Of a stretch of DNA of 64,000 nt, positions 8,370 to 20,833 are shown piece after piece. The DNA lies in NCBI GenBank assembly GCA_045564915.1, contig JBJLGL010000005.1:62001-126000 (forward strand), written 5' to 3'. The DNA is from JAQWRV01 sp045564915 (GTDB lineage: Bacteria > Pseudomonadota > Alphaproteobacteria > Rhodospirillales > Rhodospirillaceae). The first letter of the stretch is position 1, and every line of letters starts with the position of its first letter. A program made the position numbers and the translations under genes. The notes beneath the pieces are model-generated. The model ran no database searches, was not told where the DNA came from, and saw only the letters and a program-made list of their open reading frames with translations.

Positions 8370-8914
8370 CTCTTCCTGCTCAAGTGGAATCTAATGCACA
8401 GAAGCTAGTCAGAGCAGAGGACGAAGCTGTTGTCGCACGGGTGGCCGAAGAACTACAAACCAAGGGTTTTGTGTTGTCGTCTATAGACAAATTGGCCAAT
8501 TGGGGGCGGACAGGTTCGATGTGGCCTATGTCCTTTGGTCTGGCATGTTGTGCTGTAGAAATGATGCATTCAGCTATGGCCCGATATGATCTCGATCGCT
8601 TTGGCATGTTTTTTAGGCCCAGTCCTCGGCAATCCGACGTGATGATTGTTGCGGGTACTCTAACCAATAAGATGGCGCCGGCCTTGCGTAAGGTCTACGA
8701 CCAGATGCCAGAGCCGCGGTGGGTCATATCCATGGGTTCTTGCGCTAACGGTGGCGGTTATTACCACTACTCATATTCAGTGGTGCGTGGCTGCGATCGT
8801 ATAGTGCCCGTCGACATATATGTGCCGGGTTGTCCACCCACAGCGGAAGCACTGCTGTATGGTATTCTGCAGCTTCACAAGAAGATTCGTCGCGTAGGCA
8901 CATTGGACCGTTAA
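8360..8914 (+). CDS. nuoB: NADH-quinone oxidoreductase subunit B
   Basis: The subunit carrying iron-sulfur cluster N2 next to the quinone site. The adjacent Cys pair in [22 protein letters not shown] and the Cys of [14 protein letters not shown] supply the 4Fe-4S ligands. I chose ATG at 8360 (184 residues) rather than the upstream in-frame ATG at 8339, because AAGGAG lies seven bases ahead of 8360 and the extra residues do not look like family sequence. Confidence 0.96.
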   Translation: MGVTLPAQVESNAQKLVRAEDEAVVARVAEELQTKGFVLSSIDKLANWGRTGSMWPMSFGLACCAVEMMHSAMARYDLDRFGMFFRPSPRQSDVMIVAGTLTNKMAPALRKVYDQMPEPRWVISMGSCANGGGYYHYSYSVVRGCDRIVPVDIYVPGCPPTAEALLYGILQLHKKIRRVGTLDR

Positions 8915-8936
8915 GGGGCTGAGTAGGGATTGATCC

Positions 8937-9575
8937 ATGACTATGGACTACGATCAGATTTCCGCGCTTTCTGACTTAGCTGAGAATCTTAGCCTTTCTT
9001 TAGCTGATGACATTATTGAGACCACCATAGATGATGACGCGCTTACCGTTACCGTCCAGCGGCCTTCTATCGTAAAAGTTCTGAGGTTATTGAAGGACGA
9101 CAGCAACTGTCAGTTCGAACAGCTAGTTGATTTGTGTGGCGTGGATTATCTTGAACGTCAAGAGCGCTTTGAGGTTGTCTATCATTTGTTAAGTATGAAA
9201 CAGAATCTACGCATCAGAGTCAAAGTTAGCGCTTCGGAGGATTCTCCAGTCCCGTCAGTAGCGGAGGTATTTTCTTGTGCTAATTGGTTCGAGCGCGAGG
9301 TCTGGGATATGTATGGTATTTTCTTTTCCGACCATCCTGATTTACGCCGTATACTGACTGACTATGGTTTCGACGGCCATGCTCAGCGTAAGGATTTCCC
9401 CTTAAGTGGTTATGTCGAGGTTCGCTATAACGAAGAACAAAAGCGGGTAGTTTACGAGCCGGTAAAACTAACCCAAGACTTTCGTACATTTGATTTTATG
9501 AGCCCATGGGAAGGGGCCGAGAACGCCCATCAGCAAATGCTACCAGGTGACGAGAAGACTTCGCAAGATGGCTGA
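8937..9575 (+). CDS. nuoC: NADH-quinone oxidoreductase subunit C
   Basis: A 212-residue peripheral-arm subunit. The 30-kDa subunit signature is seen in [41 protein letters not shown] and [17 protein letters not shown]. It is separate from nuoD, not fused as in enterobacteria. ATG at 8937 has AGGG eight bases upstream; a second ATG follows two codons later. The end overlaps nuoD by eight bases. Confidence 0.96.
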   Translation: MTMDYDQISALSDLAENLSLSLADDIIETTIDDDALTVTVQRPSIVKVLRLLKDDSNCQFEQLVDLCGVDYLERQERFEVVYHLLSMKQNLRIRVKVSASEDSPVPSVAEVFSCANWFEREVWDMYGIFFSDHPDLRRILTDYGFDGHAQRKDFPLSGYVEVRYNEEQKRVVYEPVKLTQDFRTFDFMSPWEGAENAHQQMLPGDEKTSQDG

Positions 9576-10755
9576 TCTTTTAGAGGCTGAAATTGAAAAC
9601 TATACGGTTAACTTCGGACCGCAGCATCCCGCCGCGCACGGTGTTTTACGTCTGGTGCTCGAAATGGGGGGAGAAATTATAGACCGCGTTGATCCCCATA
9701 TAGGCTTGTTACACCGAGGAACCGAGAAGCTTATTGAACACAAAACTTACTTGCAAGCAGTACCATACTTCGACCGGCTAGATTACGTCTCCCCTATGAA
9801 TCAAGAGCAAGCATATGCAATTGCCGTTGAACGATTACTTAGTATAGAGGTCCCGAGACGTGGCAAGTATATCCGTATGTTGTTTTGCGAATTAACTCGT
9901 ATTCTTAACCACATAATGAATATTGGTTCCTACGCCATGGATGTGGGAGCTATGACCCCGTTTCTCTGGACGTTTGAAGAGCGCGAAAAACTTATGGGTT
10001 TTTATGATGAAGTTTCCGGCGCACGTATGCACGCTGCTTATGTCCGGCCGGGTGGGGTGGCGCGCGATATGCCCGCAGGACTGACTGAGCGTATAGCCGA
10101 TTGGGCAAGTGGCTATCACAAAATTATAGACGATGTTGAAGGGTTGTTAACAGACAACCGTATTTTTAAACAACGTACGGTTGATATTGGTATCGTTAGT
10201 AGTGAGGAAGCATTAGATTGGGGCTTTACCGGGCCCAACCTGCGTGCCTCCGGAGTAGCCTGGGATTTACGTAAGGCGCAGCCTTATGACGGCTACGATG
10301 AAATCGATTTTGATATTCCCATAGGCAAGCATGGCGATTGTTATGATCGCTACATTGTTCGTATTGCAGAGATGCGCGAATCTTTGCGTATTATCAATCA
10401 ATGTCTCGATAGAATGCCGGACGGTCCGGTCAAGGTGCAGGACCGTAAGATCAATCCGCCACCACGTGGCGATATGAAGGGTTCTATGGAGGCATTGATC
10501 CATCACTTCAAACTTTACACTGAAGGTTATCATGTTCCTCGCGGGGAAACTTACGCTGCAGTTGAGGCGCCAAAGGGCGAGTTTGCGGTTTATTTAGTTT
10601 CTGACGGATCTAACAAACCTTATCGCTGTCGTATTCGGGCGCCTGGTTTTGTACATATGCAAGGTATGGATTTCATGCTGCGCGGGCACATGCTAGCGGA
10701 TGTGCCAGCTGTGCTTGGATCTATTGACATTGTCTTTGGAGAGGTAGACCGATGA
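9568..10755 (+). CDS. nuoD: NADH-quinone oxidoreductase subunit D
   Basis: The 49-kDa subunit, 395 residues, which forms the quinone pocket with NuoB. It has the N-terminal [11 protein letters not shown] motif and [12 protein letters not shown], and ends with the conserved DIVFGEVDR. An in-frame GTG at 9547 would add seven residues, but ATG at 9568 ([14 protein letters not shown]) matches the usual family start. The stop overlaps the nuoE start by four bases (ATGA). Confidence 0.96.
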   Translation: MADLLEAEIENYTVNFGPQHPAAHGVLRLVLEMGGEIIDRVDPHIGLLHRGTEKLIEHKTYLQAVPYFDRLDYVSPMNQEQAYAIAVERLLSIEVPRRGKYIRMLFCELTRILNHIMNIGSYAMDVGAMTPFLWTFEEREKLMGFYDEVSGARMHAAYVRPGGVARDMPAGLTERIADWASGYHKIIDDVEGLLTDNRIFKQRTVDIGIVSSEEALDWGFTGPNLRASGVAWDLRKAQPYDGYDEIDFDIPIGKHGDCYDRYIVRIAEMRESLRIINQCLDRMPDGPVKVQDRKINPPPRGDMKGSMEALIHHFKLYTEGYHVPRGETYAAVEAPKGEFAVYLVSDGSNKPYRCRIRAPGFVHMQGMDFMLRGHMLADVPAVLGSIDIVFGEVDR

Positions 10756-11441
10756 GCCTACGTCGTCTCTCCAACCAGCAACCAGATAACTTTGATTTTA
10801 CCGCTGAGCATAAGGTGCGGGCGGAAGCAATCATTGCCAAATACCCTAAAGGGTATCAGGCTAGCGCAGTTATCCCACTACTAGACCTTGCCCAGCGTCA
10901 GGAAGGCTGGGTGGTTAAGCCTGCTATAGAATGCATTGCAGCTATGCTGGATATGGATGTTATACGCGTTCTCGAAGTAGCAACTTTCTACACTATGTTT
11001 AACCTAAGTCCGGTAGGAAAGTGCCATATTCAAGTGTGCACCAATTTACCTTGTATGTTACGAGGCTCTAGTGAAGTGGTGAGTGCCTGTGAAAATAAGT
11101 TGGGAGTCAAGTTAGGTGGTACCACTGAAGATGGTGAATTTACGCTTAATGAGGTTGAATGTGCTGGGGCGTGTGTTAACGCACCAATTGTTGCCATTAA
11201 TGATGATTACTACGAAGACCTAGATTATGAGTCTATGGGTAAGTTGATTGATGCCATTAAGTCGGGTCATCCGCCAGTACGTGGTTCTATCCTCGGCCGT
11301 CAAGGTGCGGCACCAGCGGGAGTGCAGACTAGTTTGACCGCAGATCCTACACAAAAATACCCAAAGCAGGATCTAGCCGCAGCCATGCAAAAGTTTCAAG
11401 AAGCCCAGGAAGCAGCGCACAATGCGAAGGAAGGCGCGTAA
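10752..11441 (+). CDS. nuoE: NADH-quinone oxidoreductase subunit E
   Basis: The thioredoxin-like 24-kDa subunit holding 2Fe-2S cluster N1a in the NADH-oxidising module. The four ligands are visible as CTNLPC in the middle and CAGAC about 40 residues later ([11 protein letters not shown]). At 229 residues it has an Ala/Gln-rich C-terminal tail beyond the core domain, common in this class. It is coupled at both ends: ATGA with nuoD and TAATG with nuoF. Confidence 0.96.
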   Translation: MSLRRLSNQQPDNFDFTAEHKVRAEAIIAKYPKGYQASAVIPLLDLAQRQEGWVVKPAIECIAAMLDMDVIRVLEVATFYTMFNLSPVGKCHIQVCTNLPCMLRGSSEVVSACENKLGVKLGGTTEDGEFTLNEVECAGACVNAPIVAINDDYYEDLDYESMGKLIDAIKSGHPPVRGSILGRQGAAPAGVQTSLTADPTQKYPKQDLAAAMQKFQEAQEAAHNAKEGA

Positions 11442-12730
11442 TGTTAAAAGACCATGATCGTATTTTCACCAACCTGTATGGAGAACATGACTGGCGCTTG
11501 GCGGGTGCACGATCGCGTGGTGACTGGGATAATACTAAAGAAATTATGGCCATGGGTCAGGACTGGATAATTGACGAAATGAAAGCGTCTGGACTCCGTG
11601 GCCGAGGAGGTGCGGGCTTTCCCACTGGTCTGAAATGGTCCTTCATGCCAAAGACGAAAACAGACCGGCCTCACTATCTAGTGATCAACGCCGACGAGGG
11701 AGAGCCTGGCACCTGTAAAGACCGTGACATGATGCGTTTTGATCCGCATAAGCTCATTGAAGGTTGCCTGCTTGCCAGCTTCGCAATGAATGCAAATAGC
11801 TGTTACATTTATATTCGTGGTGAGTTCTATAACGAAGCCTCCAATCTCCAGATAGCTATTGATGAAGCTTATGATGCTGGTTTGATCGGTAAGAATGCCT
11901 GCGGTTCTGGGTGGGCTTTTGATTTATATTTACATCGAGGGGCAGGAGCCTACATCTGTGGTGAAGAAACGGCGCTAATTGAGAGCCTAGAAGGCAAGAA
12001 AGGTCAGCCTCGCCTGAAGCCTCCATTCCCTGCTGGTGTTGGGCTGTACGGTTGCCCGACAACAGTAAACAATGTGGAAAGTATTGCCGTAGCTCCGACA
12101 ATTTTGCGCCGCGGTGCTTCCTGGTTTGCCGGGATGGGCCGTCCAAATAATACAGGTACGAAAGTGTTCTGTATTTCTGGTCATGTAAATACTCCATGTA
12201 ATGTTGAGGAAGAGATGGGTATTCCGTTGAAGGAACTGATTGAGAAACATTGTGGTGGCGTAATCGGGGGCTGGGATAACTTGCAGGCTGTAATTCCTGG
12301 AGGGAGCTCAGTACCCTGTCTACCTCCGGTTATTTGTAATGATGTCTTAATGGATTTTGACTCACTTCGTGAGGTCAAATCGGGTCTTGGTACTGCCGCC
12401 GTGATGGTGATGAACAAGTCGGTAGATATTATAGCTGTAATTTCTCGTCTGGCAGCATTCTACAAACATGAAAGTTGTGGACAGTGCACTCCATGCCGTG
12501 AAGGTACCGGCTGGCTATACCGAGTTATGCAACGTCTTGTCTCTGGACATGCAGAACCACAAGAAATTGATATGCTAGAAGAGGTGACCTATCAAATAGA
12601 AGGTCATACAATCTGCGCCCTTGGGGATGCGGCCGCTTGGCCTATCCAAGGTTTGATACGACACTTCCGGCCACAACTTGAAAAACGTATTCAAGACTTT
12701 CGAGACGGTAAACATCCGCGTGCGGCATAG
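11441..12730 (+). CDS. nuoF: NADH-quinone oxidoreductase subunit F
   Basis: The 429-residue NADH- and FMN-binding subunit. [16 protein letters not shown] is the nucleotide/FMN glycine-rich region, [14 protein letters not shown] follows, and [14 protein letters not shown] supplies three Cys of 4Fe-4S cluster N3, with the fourth in [14 protein letters not shown]. Its ATG shares the A of the nuoE TAA stop. Confidence 0.97.
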   Translation: MLKDHDRIFTNLYGEHDWRLAGARSRGDWDNTKEIMAMGQDWIIDEMKASGLRGRGGAGFPTGLKWSFMPKTKTDRPHYLVINADEGEPGTCKDRDMMRFDPHKLIEGCLLASFAMNANSCYIYIRGEFYNEASNLQIAIDEAYDAGLIGKNACGSGWAFDLYLHRGAGAYICGEETALIESLEGKKGQPRLKPPFPAGVGLYGCPTTVNNVESIAVAPTILRRGASWFAGMGRPNNTGTKVFCISGHVNTPCNVEEEMGIPLKELIEKHCGGVIGGWDNLQAVIPGGSSVPCLPPVICNDVLMDFDSLREVKSGLGTAAVMVMNKSVDIIAVISRLAAFYKHESCGQCTPCREGTGWLYRVMQRLVSGHAEPQEIDMLEEVTYQIEGHTICALGDAAAWPIQGLIRHFRPQLEKRIQDFRDGKHPRAA

Positions 12731-12739
12731 GGATATACG

Positions 12740-14806
12740 ATGCCAACACTAACTATCGACGGTTTAGAAGTCGAAGTTGAATCTGGGACGACGATCCTGC
12801 AGGCGGCGGAGCAGGCTGGCGCGGAGATTCCGCGTTTTTGCTACCATGACCGTTTGTCCATCGCCGGCAACTGCCGTATGTGCTTAGTCGAGGTGGAAAA
12901 ATCTCCCAAGCCTGTAGCATCCTGTGCCATGCCCGCTGGCGAAGGTATGGTGGTGCATACAAAATCTGAGCGCGCGGTTAAAGCCCGTAACGGCGTGATG
13001 GAGTTTCTACTTATTAATCACCCGCTGGATTGCCCAATTTGTGACCAGGGCGGTGAATGCGATCTGCAAGATCAGGCGTTGGCATTCGGGGCTGACAGGG
13101 GACGATATATAGAGCACAAGCGGTCGGTTAAAGACAAAGAGATGGGGCCAATCGTATCGACTATCATGACTCGCTGCATTCATTGTACCCGTTGTATTCG
13201 TTTTATTGAAGAAGTCGGAGGGGTTGGTGAAATTGGGGCGACAGGTCGCGGTGAAGAAACGGAAATAACGACCTATCTTGAGCAGTCATTGACGTCAGAG
13301 CTGTCAGGTAATGTAGTTGATCTTTGTCCTGTAGGTGCACTTACGAATAAACCTTACGCCTTTACAGCCCGTTCTTGGGAATTACAGAAGACTGAATCTA
13401 TCGATGTTATGGATGCCGTGGGCACTAATATAAGGGTCGATAGTCGCGGTCGAGAGGTCATGCGTGTTTTACCTAGACTCAACGAGTGGGTTAATGAGGA
13501 ATGGCTTGCTGACAAGTCTCGTAACTCTTGTGATGGTCTTAAGTACCAGCGTCTAGATCAACCCTATGTGCGCCGTAACGGCAAGCTAAAATTAGCCTCT
13601 TGGGATGAAGCCTTCGCCGCGATTGCTGATAAAATCAAAGAGTTGCCTGGTTCTAGGATCGCTGCGCTTGCTGGTGATATGGTGGATTGTGAATCCATGG
13701 TTGCGCTTAAAGACCTTATGATGGCGTTGGGTTCTGCCAATACAGACTGTCGTCAAGACGGTGCAGCCCTTGATCCCAAAGTGCGGGCCTCATACCTATT
13801 CAACACCACAATTGCTGGGATCGAAGAAGCGGATGCCATTCTACTTATTGGTACAAACCCGCGCAGAGAAGCGCCGATTATCAATGCGCGTATTCGCAAG
13901 CGTTACCGTATGGGTGGAGTGAAGATAGGTGTGATTGGTAATGCATTTGATTTAACCTATGGCTATGATCATTTGGGTGATACGGCAGATGTGATTGCAA
14001 AGATTTCAGATGGCACTCACCCTTTCTCTCAGGTCCTTAGAGATGCTGACCGCCCCATGCTGATTATCGGAATGGGTGCGCTTGGGCGTGCGGACGGTCC
14101 CGCTATTTTGGCCGCTGGGCGAAGCATTGCAACTGCCTGTGGGATGGTATGCGGTGATTGGAACGGCTTTAATGTGTTACATACTGCGGCGGCAAGGGTT
14201 GGTGGACTCGATGTTGGCTTTACCCCCGATAATGGTGGCAAGGATACGCAGGGCATTCTCGATGGAGCGGATGCCGGAGATATTGACGTTGTATATCTGC
14301 TCGGGGCCGATGAATGTGATATGTCTAAGCTTAAAGACACTTTCGTAATTTATCAGGGCCACCACGGTGATGCGGGGGCCCATGTGGCTGACGTTATCTT
14401 ACCGGGTGCAGCTTACACTGAGAAGAATGGTACTTACGTTAATACAGAGGGCCGTGTGCAATATGGTCAGCGGGCGATTTTTCCACCAGGTGATGCTCGT
14501 GAAGACTGGGCGATCATTCGAGCCTTATCGGAACGCGTGGGTCAAACGCTACCCTATGACTCTTTAGATCAGTTAAAGGCACGATTATGCGACGCGAGCC
14601 CAATATTCAATCACATAAATAATGTTGTGGCTTCTGACTGGGATCCTTTTGGGCAAGTAGGGGCAGTTTCTGCTTCAGTATTCGAGTATCCAATTGATAA
14701 CTATTACCAAACTGACCCCATAAGCCGTGCCTCTCGGACCATGGCTAAATGTACGCAGGAATTTGTGTTGGGCTCCTCTGCGAAGGCAACGGGTACTGAT
14801 GGCTGA
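12740..14806 (+). CDS. nuoG: NADH-quinone oxidoreductase subunit G
   Basis: The 688-residue 75-kDa subunit. The N-terminal 2Fe-2S domain has [17 protein letters not shown] and the Cys of [25 protein letters not shown] precedes the 4Fe-4S site [12 protein letters not shown]. The long remainder is the molybdopterin-oxidoreductase-like domain, which holds no cofactor in complex I. The length matches alphaproteobacterial NuoG. It overlaps nuoH by eight bases. Confidence 0.97.
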   Translation: MPTLTIDGLEVEVESGTTILQAAEQAGAEIPRFCYHDRLSIAGNCRMCLVEVEKSPKPVASCAMPAGEGMVVHTKSERAVKARNGVMEFLLINHPLDCPICDQGGECDLQDQALAFGADRGRYIEHKRSVKDKEMGPIVSTIMTRCIHCTRCIRFIEEVGGVGEIGATGRGEETEITTYLEQSLTSELSGNVVDLCPVGALTNKPYAFTARSWELQKTESIDVMDAVGTNIRVDSRGREVMRVLPRLNEWVNEEWLADKSRNSCDGLKYQRLDQPYVRRNGKLKLASWDEAFAAIADKIKELPGSRIAALAGDMVDCESMVALKDLMMALGSANTDCRQDGAALDPKVRASYLFNTTIAGIEEADAILLIGTNPRREAPIINARIRKRYRMGGVKIGVIGNAFDLTYGYDHLGDTADVIAKISDGTHPFSQVLRDADRPMLIIGMGALGRADGPAILAAGRSIATACGMVCGDWNGFNVLHTAAARVGGLDVGFTPDNGGKDTQGILDGADAGDIDVVYLLGADECDMSKLKDTFVIYQGHHGDAGAHVADVILPGAAYTEKNGTYVNTEGRVQYGQRAIFPPGDAREDWAIIRALSERVGQTLPYDSLDQLKARLCDASPIFNHINNVVASDWDPFGQVGAVSASVFEYPIDNYYQTDPISRASRTMAKCTQEFVLGSSAKATGTDG

Positions 14807-15830
14807 GCTTTGGATTAATTACCTTTGGCCGGTGCTTTGGATTATTATTAAGATACTTATGTTCTTGGTGCCTGTGCTTATTAGCGTGGCCTATTTGACC
14901 TATGCGGAACGAAAGATCATCAGTGCTATGCAATTGCGCATAGGTCCTAATGTTGTGGGCTGGTTTGGCTTACTCCAACCCTTTGCTGATGCAGTGAAAC
15001 TTTTGACAAAGGAAACTGTACTGCCTACTGGAGCAAGTCCTGTAGTATTTTTCCTGGCACCTATGGTGACCTTTGGACTGGCTATGATGGCCTGGGCGGT
15101 GATACCGGTGAGTTCAAGCTGGGTAATATCTGATATCAACGTTGGCGTATTATACCTCTTTGCAATTTCTTCCTTGGGGGTTTACGGCGTGGTTATGGCT
15201 GGCTGGGCATCTAATTCCCGGTATGCCTTCCTTGGCGCTATGCGTTCAGCCGCACAGATGGTGTCTTATGAGGTGTCCATTGGCTTCATTATGATTTCTG
15301 TTCTGATGACAGCTGGCACCTTGAATCTGTCACAGTTAGTAGAAGCACAGTCTCAACCGCTATTTGGTATTTTGCCTGGTTGGTATTTCATTCCACATCT
15401 TCCAATGTTTGTAGTATTTTTTATTTCTGTTCTAGCGGAAACAAATCGGCATCCCTTTGATCTACCAGAGGCGGAGTCAGAGCTTGTTGCCGGGTTTATG
15501 ACCGAATACTCTTCAATGTCCTTCGCACTTTTCTTTCTAGGCGAATATGCAAACATGATCATGATGAGTGGTGTGGTGACGATCTTATTCTTAGGCGGCT
15601 GGCTACCTCCATATGACGTCGCACCCCTAAATATGATTCCAGGTGTAATCTGGTTCGCTTTGAAAATTTCTTTGTGTTTATTCGTATTCATTTGGACCCG
15701 TGCTACATTCCCACGCTATCGCTACGATCAACTAATGCGGCTTGGCTGGAAAATTTTCTTGCCTTTCTCGCTTATCTGGCTGGTTCTTACAGCCGGCTAC
15801 TTAGTCTATTCAGATTCTGTGCCAGTTTGA
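14799..15830 (+). CDS. nuoH: NADH-quinone oxidoreductase subunit H
   Basis: A membrane subunit of 343 residues with eight or so hydrophobic helices and the signatures [19 protein letters not shown] and [20 protein letters not shown], which line the quinone channel. A longer in-frame reading begins at 14727 inside nuoG, but the family start is ATG at 14799 ([14 protein letters not shown]), directly coupled to the nuoG end. Confidence 0.96.
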   Translation: MAELWINYLWPVLWIIIKILMFLVPVLISVAYLTYAERKIISAMQLRIGPNVVGWFGLLQPFADAVKLLTKETVLPTGASPVVFFLAPMVTFGLAMMAWAVIPVSSSWVISDINVGVLYLFAISSLGVYGVVMAGWASNSRYAFLGAMRSAAQMVSYEVSIGFIMISVLMTAGTLNLSQLVEAQSQPLFGILPGWYFIPHLPMFVVFFISVLAETNRHPFDLPEAESELVAGFMTEYSSMSFALFFLGEYANMIMMSGVVTILFLGGWLPPYDVAPLNMIPGVIWFALKISLCLFVFIWTRATFPRYRYDQLMRLGWKIFLPFSLIWLVLTAGYLVYSDSVPV

Positions 15831-15846
15831 GTAGGAGGACTGAGCC

Positions 15847-16335
15847 ATGGCTTTTATTGACCGTACTGCCCGTTCGTTCCTGCTAACTGAACTCTTGGCT
15901 GGGATGTGGTTGACTCTTAAGTATATGTTTAAGCCAAAGGTCACGATCAATTATCCATACGAAAAAGGCCCTCTAAGTCCAAGATTTCGCGGAGAGCATG
16001 CATTGCGGCGTTATCCAAACGGGGAAGAGCGCTGTATCGCCTGTAAACTTTGTGAGGCGATATGCCCTGCGCAGGCTATCACTATAGAAGCAGAACCACG
16101 TGCCGACGGCAGTCGGCGGACAACCCGTTATGATATTGACATGACGAAGTGTATCTACTGTGGTCTTTGTGAGGAAGCCTGTCCTGTGGATGCGATTGTT
16201 GAAGGGCCGAACTTTGAATTTGCTACGGAAACCCGTGAAGAGCTTCTCTACAATAAAGAAAAACTTTTGGCTAACGGTGACCGTTGGGAGACTGAACTAG
16301 CAAAACGGCTTGAGCTGGATGCGCCCTACCGTTGA
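15847..16335 (+). CDS. nuoI: NADH-quinone oxidoreductase subunit I
   Basis: The 162-residue ferredoxin-like subunit with clusters N6a and N6b. Both 4Fe-4S motifs are intact: [12 protein letters not shown] and [12 protein letters not shown], about 40 residues apart. An amphipathic N-terminal helix docks it to the membrane arm. The ATG has AGGAGG (15833-15838) upstream. Confidence 0.97.
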   Translation: MAFIDRTARSFLLTELLAGMWLTLKYMFKPKVTINYPYEKGPLSPRFRGEHALRRYPNGEERCIACKLCEAICPAQAITIEAEPRADGSRRTTRYDIDMTKCIYCGLCEEACPVDAIVEGPNFEFATETREELLYNKEKLLANGDRWETELAKRLELDAPYR

Positions 16336-16398
16336 GTAATTGTGATTGATTGAATTAATGATAATGAACAAACGTATGATAAACGTAGAATACGTCCG

Positions 16399-17016
16399 AT
16401 GATTGCAGCAACCTTTGCCTTCTATTTATTTGCAGCCATGGCGGTAATTGGTGCGTTAAATGTCGTCCTCCAGCGTAATCCAGTACATTCTGTGCTGTGG
16501 TTAATTCTAACCTTCTTTAACGCAGCGGGCTTATTTGTGCTGCTGGGCGCCGAATTTGTAGCGATGATCTTGGTCGTTGTGTACGTAGGTGCTGTTGCCG
16601 TTCTCTTCCTGTTTGTGGTGATGATGCTTGACATAAACGTCACCGTTATTCGGGAAGGCCTTCACAAGTATCTTTGGGTGGGATTACTAGTCGGTGGGAT
16701 TTTGCTTGCTGAATTACTTAGTGTTTTCGCCGGGTGGGCGATGTCGGATCGCGCTGCATCATTAAGGTCTGCACCTGCACCCGATCTGAGCATAACGACA
16801 AACACGGAAGCGCTTGGGCAGATTCTTTACACAGACTATGTATATTTGTTTCAAGCTGCAGGTATCATTTTGCTGGTAGCAATGGTTGGCTCGATCGTTT
16901 TGACTCATCGAACACGTAAAGGTGTGCGTAAACAAGTAATCGCCGACCAAAATGCACGTAGCGCAAGAGATACGCTTGAAATCGTAAAAGTCGAGTCAGG
17001 AAAGGGACTACAATAG
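16399..17016 (+). CDS. nuoJ: NADH-quinone oxidoreductase subunit J
   Basis: A 205-residue membrane subunit with five hydrophobic helices and the family segment [40 protein letters not shown], split here as [11 protein letters not shown] then [20 protein letters not shown]; the latter includes the pi-bulge helix region. A 63-bp gap from nuoI is the largest inside the operon. The TAG stop overlaps the GTG start of nuoK by one base. Confidence 0.94.
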   Translation: MIAATFAFYLFAAMAVIGALNVVLQRNPVHSVLWLILTFFNAAGLFVLLGAEFVAMILVVVYVGAVAVLFLFVVMMLDINVTVIREGLHKYLWVGLLVGGILLAELLSVFAGWAMSDRAASLRSAPAPDLSITTNTEALGQILYTDYVYLFQAAGIILLVAMVGSIVLTHRTRKGVRKQVIADQNARSARDTLEIVKVESGKGLQ

Positions 17017-17324
17017 TGGCTATTGGTGTTTCCCATTATTTAGCCGTAGCAGCAGTGCTTTTTAGTATTGGGATATTTGGTATTTTTGTTAACCGTAAGA
17101 ACTTGATTATCATTTTGATGTCCATCGAATTGATGTTGCTTGCTGTGAATATCAATCTGGTAGCGTTTTCATCCTTTATGGGCGACCTCATGGGACAAGT
17201 ATTCACTATGCTAGTTTTGACTGTTGCTGCTGCAGAAGCAGCGATTGGCCTAGCAATAGTGGTTGTCTTCTATAGAGCCCACCGCTCGATCGAGGTTGAA
17301 GACATTAATGAGTTGAGGGGGTAG
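17016..17324 (+). CDS. nuoK: NADH-quinone oxidoreductase subunit K
   Basis: A 102-residue subunit with three membrane helices, including the conserved acidic [11 protein letters not shown] and [11 protein letters not shown] used in proton transfer. It begins with GTG whose first base is the last base of the nuoJ stop. Confidence 0.95.
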   Translation: MAIGVSHYLAVAAVLFSIGIFGIFVNRKNLIIILMSIELMLLAVNINLVAFSSFMGDLMGQVFTMLVLTVAAAEAAIGLAIVVVFYRAHRSIEVEDINELRG

Positions 17325-17332
17325 GGGCAGAG

Positions 17333-19255
17333 ATGTATACCGCCGCAATTTTCCTGCCTTTGTTGGGGGCTATTATCGCTGGTTTCTTAGGTCACCGCAT
17401 TGGTGACCGAGCTTCTCAATTTGCCACCTGCCTTGGGGTTGGCTTAGGGGCAATATTATCAATCCCTATATTTTTTGACGTCGCTATGGGCGGTAATGAG
17501 AAAATAATAATCCTGGCGAATTGGATTAATTCCGGCACTTTTGAGACATTCTGGGCGCTCCGCTTCGATACTCTATCATCGGTGATGGTCATGACTGTTA
17601 CCTGTGTGTCATTTCTAATTCACGTTTATGCTTGCGGATATATGAGCCATGATGACTCCAAACCTCGTTTTATGGCCTATTTATCCTTGTTTACATTTGC
17701 AATGTTGATGCTTGTTACAGCTGATAACCTTGTTCAACTCTTTTTTGGTTGGGAAGGTGTTGGTCTTGTTTCTTATTTACTTATTGGATTTTGGTTTAAG
17801 AAATCGTCAGCAAATGCAGCTGCAATCAAGGCCTTTGTTGTAAATCGGGTAGGAGATTTTGGTTTCCTACTTGGAATATTTGGAATTTATCTACTTTTTG
17901 ATTCAGTTAGCTTTGATACAGTATTTAATGCCGTTCCGTCACACGCTGGGGATGTAGTTACTTTCTTCAACATAGAGGGTCATGCACTAACTCTAATTTG
18001 TTTGCTTCTATTTGTTGGTGCTATGGGTAAGTCAGCTCAGCTTTTTCTGCACACGTGGCTACCAGATGCAATGGAAGGACCCACCCCTGTCTCTGCATTG
18101 ATCCATGCCGCTACAATGGTTACGGCTGGCGTATTCCTTGTCGCTCGTATGTCACCTTTGTTTGAGTACGCTCCTACGGCACTAGAAGTGGTTACTATTG
18201 TCGGTGCGTCAACGGCCTTCTTCGCAGCTACGATTGGTTGTGTACAGAATGACATTAAGCGCGTGATTGCGTACTCTACCTGCTCACAACTAGGCTACAT
18301 GTTCTTTGCTTGTGGCGTCGGTGCGTATTCCGCTGGTATCTTCCATCTGATGACTCATGCCTGGTTCAAAGCACTTTTGTTTCTCGGTTCTGGCTCTGTC
18401 ATTCACGCTATGTCCGATGAACAGGATATGCGCAAGATGGGTGGAATATGGAAACACGTAAAATTTACCTATGCCGTTATGTGGATAGGTACGCTAGCAT
18501 TGGTCGCCGTACCTCCGTTTGCAGGCTATTACTCAAAAGACCTTGTTCTTGAGGCGGCTTATGGAGCACAAACTAGTGTTGGTCAGTATGCCTTCATCAT
18601 GGGTATTGCAGCAGCCTTCTTGACCGCATTTTACTCTGGCCGCTTGTTGTTCATGACCTTTCATGGCAAAGCGCGGGCTGATAAGCACGTGATGGACCAC
18701 GTACATGAGAGCCCATTGGTGATGACACTTCCTTTGGCTGGCTTAGCCATTGGAGCAATCTTTGCAGGTATGGTCGGCTTTGAAGTGTTTGTTGGTGACG
18801 GTCGTAGCCTGTTCTGGGGCACTTCTATTGCAGTTGTTGGGGCTGACGCCATTGATGCCGCACACCATGTGCCGACTTGGGTGGTCTGGTCACCAATCGT
18901 TGTTACTGCGCTTGGCCTTGGTATGTCATTCCGTATGTATATAAGCAGACCCGAGATTCCTAGTCGTCTCGTATCACAATACCCTAACGTGTATCAATTC
19001 CTTCTAAATAAATGGTACTTCGACGAATTGTATAATGCGATTTTTGTTCGTCCCGCATTTGTACTTGGCAATCTTCTTTGGAAGCGTGGTGATGAGGGTA
19101 CTATAGATCGCTTTGGACCTGATGGAATTTCAGATTCGGTAATTACAGGCGCCAAACGCTTGGGCTCTATTCAGACCGGATACCTCTATCACTACGCCTT
19201 TGCCATGATAATTGGTGTCGCTTTGTTTGTATCGTGGATTGTAGTAGGCGGATAG
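17333..19255 (+). CDS. nuoL: NADH-quinone oxidoreductase subunit L
   Basis: The largest antiporter-like proton channel subunit, 640 residues with many hydrophobic helices. Signatures include FFGWEGVGLVSYLLIGFW, the HTWLPDAMEGPTPVSALIHAATMV helix-breaking region and KRVIAYSTCSQLGYM. The long C-terminal part provides the lateral helix. It lies eight bases after nuoK. Confidence 0.97.
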   Translation: MYTAAIFLPLLGAIIAGFLGHRIGDRASQFATCLGVGLGAILSIPIFFDVAMGGNEKIIILANWINSGTFETFWALRFDTLSSVMVMTVTCVSFLIHVYACGYMSHDDSKPRFMAYLSLFTFAMLMLVTADNLVQLFFGWEGVGLVSYLLIGFWFKKSSANAAAIKAFVVNRVGDFGFLLGIFGIYLLFDSVSFDTVFNAVPSHAGDVVTFFNIEGHALTLICLLLFVGAMGKSAQLFLHTWLPDAMEGPTPVSALIHAATMVTAGVFLVARMSPLFEYAPTALEVVTIVGASTAFFAATIGCVQNDIKRVIAYSTCSQLGYMFFACGVGAYSAGIFHLMTHAWFKALLFLGSGSVIHAMSDEQDMRKMGGIWKHVKFTYAVMWIGTLALVAVPPFAGYYSKDLVLEAAYGAQTSVGQYAFIMGIAAAFLTAFYSGRLLFMTFHGKARADKHVMDHVHESPLVMTLPLAGLAIGAIFAGMVGFEVFVGDGRSLFWGTSIAVVGADAIDAAHHVPTWVVWSPIVVTALGLGMSFRMYISRPEIPSRLVSQYPNVYQFLLNKWYFDELYNAIFVRPAFVLGNLLWKRGDEGTIDRFGPDGISDSVITGAKRLGSIQTGYLYHYAFAMIIGVALFVSWIVVGG

Positions 19256-19267
19256 GTGACGCCTGAT

Positions 19268-20824
19268 ATGAACGCCTTTGTCGATAATCTACCTCTACTG
19301 AGCGTTGTCACGTTTACACCATTACTCGGTGTACTTTTGCTGCTGACTATCCGGTCTGACAATCCTGAAATTGTTGCCCGTAACAGCCGATGGGTAACCT
19401 TATGGGTTACGCTCGGGACTTTCGTTGTTTCGCTTTTGATTTGGGCTAATTTTGATAATGGAAAGGCGGATTTCCAATTCGTAGAGCAACATGATTGGTT
19501 GCCAACTTTTGGTATCCAATACCATATGGGTGTCGATGGTATTTCAATGCTATTTGTAATTCTATCAACATTTTTGACACCTGTCTGCGTGCTTGCCAGT
19601 TGGGATGCAATCAAGACCCGGGTGCGGGAGTATATGATTTCATTCTTGATTCTGGAAACCATGATGGTCGGCATGTTTTGTGCCCTGGATATGGTGCTGT
19701 TCTATGTCTTTTTTGAAGGTGTACTGATCCCCATGTTTCTCATCATTGGTATCTGGGGTGGTGCAAGGCGGGTCTACTCTGCCTTTAAGTTTTTTCTTTA
19801 TACCTTGACTGGTTCCGTACTGCTACTTGTAGCCTTATTGGCTATGTACCGCACTGCCGGTACAACTGACATCCCAACATTGATGACGGCGACTCAATTC
19901 TCCTTTGATATGCAATTTTGGCTCTGGTTGGGATTATTTGCCTCATTTGCCGTCAAGGTGCCAATGTGGCCTTTGCATACATGGCTACCTGATGCGCATG
20001 TCGAAGCTCCGACAGCTGGTTCGGTTATTTTGGCAGGTGTACTGTTAAAGATGGGCGCCTACGGGTTCCTTCGATTCTCAATTCCTATGCTGCCATTGGC
20101 TAGTGATTATTTCACACCGCTAATATATGGCCTTTCTATTACTGCGGTAATTTATACCTCACTAGTAGCGCTTGCTCAGGAGGATATGAAGAAGTTGATA
20201 GCCTATTCCTCTGTCGCGCATATGGGTTTTGTCACGGTAGGCATTTTTGCAATGACTCAACAGGCGGTGCAGGGAGCAATATACCAGATGCTTAGTCACG
20301 GTATTGTCTCTGGTGCATTGTTCCTCTGTGTCGGTGTGGTCTACGACCGGCTGCACACTCGTGAGATAGAACGGTACGGTGGTCTTGCCCACAACATGCC
20401 CAAGTATGCCTTTGTTTTCATGCTAATGATGTTAGCCTCAGTTGGTTTGCCAGGAACCGGCGGCTTCGTTGGTGAATTTCTAGTGTTAGTCGGTGTGTTT
20501 CAGGTGAATACCTGGGTCTCATTGCTGACTGCTACTGGTGTCATATTAGGGGCTACCTACATGCTCTATCTGTATCGGCGGGTGATTTATGGTGAATTGA
20601 CCAAGGAAGATCTCAAAGGCCTGCCAGATTTGAGCCATCGTGAGCTTATTATTTTTATACCGCTGGTCATTATAGTAATGTGGATGGGTGTTTATCCTAT
20701 GTCATTCCTTAATGTGATGGATGTTTCAGTTGCTAAGCTAATAAGTGATTACAACCAAGCGATTGGTGCTGAAGCCGCCCTTTCCGGCTTTGCTAATGAC
20801 ACTCTCCTTGCGCTGGACAAATAG
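19268..20824 (+). CDS. nuoM: NADH-quinone oxidoreductase subunit M
   Basis: An antiporter-like membrane subunit of 518 residues, with the conserved Glu in [10 protein letters not shown], the motif [21 protein letters not shown] and [17 protein letters not shown] at 19256, next to the nuoL stop, is in frame and would add four residues. ATG at 19268 is preferred because AGGTG lies nine bases upstream, but the choice is uncertain. Confidence 0.95.
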   Translation: MNAFVDNLPLLSVVTFTPLLGVLLLLTIRSDNPEIVARNSRWVTLWVTLGTFVVSLLIWANFDNGKADFQFVEQHDWLPTFGIQYHMGVDGISMLFVILSTFLTPVCVLASWDAIKTRVREYMISFLILETMMVGMFCALDMVLFYVFFEGVLIPMFLIIGIWGGARRVYSAFKFFLYTLTGSVLLLVALLAMYRTAGTTDIPTLMTATQFSFDMQFWLWLGLFASFAVKVPMWPLHTWLPDAHVEAPTAGSVILAGVLLKMGAYGFLRFSIPMLPLASDYFTPLIYGLSITAVIYTSLVALAQEDMKKLIAYSSVAHMGFVTVGIFAMTQQAVQGAIYQMLSHGIVSGALFLCVGVVYDRLHTREIERYGGLAHNMPKYAFVFMLMMLASVGLPGTGGFVGEFLVLVGVFQVNTWVSLLTATGVILGATYMLYLYRRVIYGELTKEDLKGLPDLSHRELIIFIPLVIIVMWMGVYPMSFLNVMDVSVAKLISDYNQAIGAEAALSGFANDTLLALDK

Positions 20825-20833
20825 GATGGCACC